DNA from: Marinibaculum pumilum
GTDB lineage: Bacteria; Pseudomonadota; Alphaproteobacteria; Ferrovibrionales; Ferrovibrionaceae
Assembly: GCF_042646425.1 (NCBI RefSeq)
Contig: NZ_JBHRTR010000016.1
Coordinates: 1 to 41,873 of the forward strand
Direction: 5' to 3'
Length of the DNA: 41,873 nt
The translations under genes were made by a program, and so were the position numbers. The notes beneath the pieces are model-generated. The model was not told the origin of the DNA, searched no databases, and saw only the letters and a list, made by a program, of their open reading frames with translations. Positions 40,812 to 41,873 of the stretch are shown here, piece after piece. Within the stretch, counting starts at the first letter, position 1. Each line of letters starts with the position of its first letter.

Positions 40812-40979
40812 GGCTTCCTCCCCCCGCCAGGTGACTGATCGGCAAAAGTCTACAGAATTATGGCGGAATTGCCCGCGCCGCCCGGCACGGGGCGGCGGCG
40901 CTTGCCGATGGCTGCTGGCCCGTGCTAGCGCCCACGACAGCCCCATTTGGCAGCCCCATCCGATGGAGACGATCGACGC

Positions 40980-41585
40980 ATGCCCACCTGGTCGAGCAAT
41001 CCCGGCAGCACGCCGCCGCCCGAAATGCAGCCCCGGCCCGCCGCCGCCGCGCCGGCGGAGCGCGAGGCGCTGGTCCATACGCGCAGCCTGGACATCCGGG
41101 TGTTCCGGCGCAACGACGGCCTGTGGGATGTCGAGGGGCGGATGGTCGACATCAAGCCGGTCGCCTATCACATGAAGGATTCCTCGCGCGCTGCCGGCGA
41201 GCCGCTGCACGACATGGTGCTGTGCCTGACCATCGACGCCGACCTGACGGTCACCAGCGCCTGGGCGCATATGCACCGCGGGGCGCACGACCTCTGCCCG
41301 GCCATCACACCGGACTATTCCAAGCTGGCGGGCCTGCGCATCGGCCCGGGCTGGAATCGCAAGGTGCGCGAGCGGGTCGGCGCGATCCAGGGCTGCACCC
41401 ACCTGACGGAGATGCTGGGACAGATGGCGACGGCTGCCATGCAGGGCATGTGGCAGGAACTGGCGGAGACCGGCGCGACATCCGTGCCGATCAACACCTG
41501 CCATGCCTATGCCAGCGACAGTGCCTACGTGAAGGAATTCTTCCCGGAGCATTTCGCGCCGCTGAACCGCAAGGCGGGCGGCTGA
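40980..41585 (+). CDS. DUF2889 protein
   Basis: This 201-residue protein matches DUF2889, a family of unknown function. Recognisable parts are the repeated pattern RSLDIRVFRRNDGLWDVEG, then MVDIKP, GEPLHDMVLCLTIDADL, YSKLAGLRIGPGW and GCTHLTEML. A proline/alanine-rich start of about 30 residues precedes the domain. The ATG at 40980 follows TGGAGACG; a TTG 11 codons upstream is less likely. No signal peptide is present. It is divergent from the chemoreceptor-like gene, with 168 bases between them. Confidence 0.88.
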   Translation: MPTWSSNPGSTPPPEMQPRPAAAAPAEREALVHTRSLDIRVFRRNDGLWDVEGRMVDIKPVAYHMKDSSRAAGEPLHDMVLCLTIDADLTVTSAWAHMHRGAHDLCPAITPDYSKLAGLRIGPGWNRKVRERVGAIQGCTHLTEMLGQMATAAMQGMWQELAETGATSVPINTCHAYASDSAYVKEFFPEHFAPLNRKAGG

Positions 41586-41634
41586 CGGGGCAGGACGAGG
41601 GCCCGTCCGGGCAAACCGAACCAACACCATCCAC

Positions 41635-41810
41635 ACCGTCGTCCTCGGGCTCGACCCTACGGCATTCACACATCTCGTCAGGGAGCCAAATCAGCCCTGC
41701 GGTCCTCCCTTTTTGCCGTCATCCTCGGCCCCCGAGCCGAGGATCGTGGCAAGGCGGCGAAGCTGCGCGGCCTCCCTGTCCCGTCAGGCCACTCGGGTCA
41801 AGATCCTATG
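41635..41810. repeat. palindromic repeat element near window end
   Basis: The centre is a perfect stem ATCCTCGGC/GCCGAGGAT (41721-41744, loop of six). Partial arms flank it: GTCCTCGGGCTCGACCC at about 41641 and CTCGGGTCAAGATCC at about 41794. The consensus C-C-T-C-G-G-G-C-T-N-G-A-C-C-C also forms one stem of the element at 20457-20544, so both probably belong to one dispersed family. The remaining bases to 41873 hold no clear gene; a GGAGG near the very end may be a ribosome site for a gene outside the window. Confidence 0.6.
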
Positions 41811-41873
41811 CAGGCGCGACGGGCGAGGCGTTACCGTATCGGTTTCCCACACCCAACAGCTGCATAGGAGGCA

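Noticed and set aside
39786..41669. Single 627-residue minus-strand protein
   Set aside because: Only the short segment from 40811 to about 40605 is family-like. The rest is antisense to DUF2889 or out of frame with the sensory domain.
1..41873. CRISPR array or cas genes
   Set aside because: No regularly spaced direct repeats were seen. The only tandem repeats are the short two-copy ones at 16750 and 39824.

Overview
The window is about 70% G+C by eye, with strong purine-rich ribosome binding sites, dense coding and many long antisense shadow frames. The gene set (photoactive yellow protein, an alphaproteobacterial-type small RNA carrying TTTCCTCCCT, a soluble chemoreceptor-like protein, a TPR/glycosyltransferase protein, DUF2889) points to an alphaproteobacterium, probably of the Rhodospirillales type. 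I cannot name a species. One 120-base run of N lies at 10260-10379.

Region 1 (1-18.8 kb) is a type VI secretion accessory island. Two copies of a DUF4150 (PAAR-like) plus VgrG module (144-2563 and 16335-18781) flank a DUF2169/pentapeptide, pentapeptide and DUF3540 operon and a divergent three-gene set of unrecognised proteins (14458-16258) with Asn/Ser/Gly-rich tails. No sheath, baseplate or membrane-complex gene is visible. The island is interrupted by an AT-rich OLD-like ATPase/TOPRIM nuclease gene (2956-5178), an IS630-family element inserted precisely in a CTAG stop codon (5236-6381), a DMT permease and a TPR protein.

Region 2 (18.8-29.4 kb) is mainly chromosomal: tRNA-Val(GAC), an N-formylglutamate amidohydrolase family protein, a zinc alcohol dehydrogenase, then the photoreceptor pair pyp and p-coumarate ligase. 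The ligase has an N-terminal segment that looks like an acyl carrier protein. Upstream lie a suhB/MmgR-like small RNA, the divergent AmmeMemoRadiSam pair (a radical SAM enzyme and a Memo-AMMECR1 fusion), a stand-alone response regulator, and an epoxide hydrolase/SDR pair.

Region 3 (29.5-41.9 kb) holds a DMT permease, the YhaO/YhaN-type nuclease-ATPase pair, the scar of a deletion that removed the 5' ends of a HepT toxin gene and a membrane protein gene, a flavin monooxygenase fused to an esterase with a divergent TetR regulator and symmetrical operator sites, a complete VapBC-type toxin-antitoxin pair with a palindromic operator, a frameshifted chemoreceptor-like gene, a DUF2889 gene and a palindromic repeat.

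The most interesting material is the pyp/ligase unit with its carrier-like domain and internal hairpin, the three unknown secretion-linked genes, the monooxygenase-esterase fusion, and the orphan AT-rich TOPRIM ATPase.
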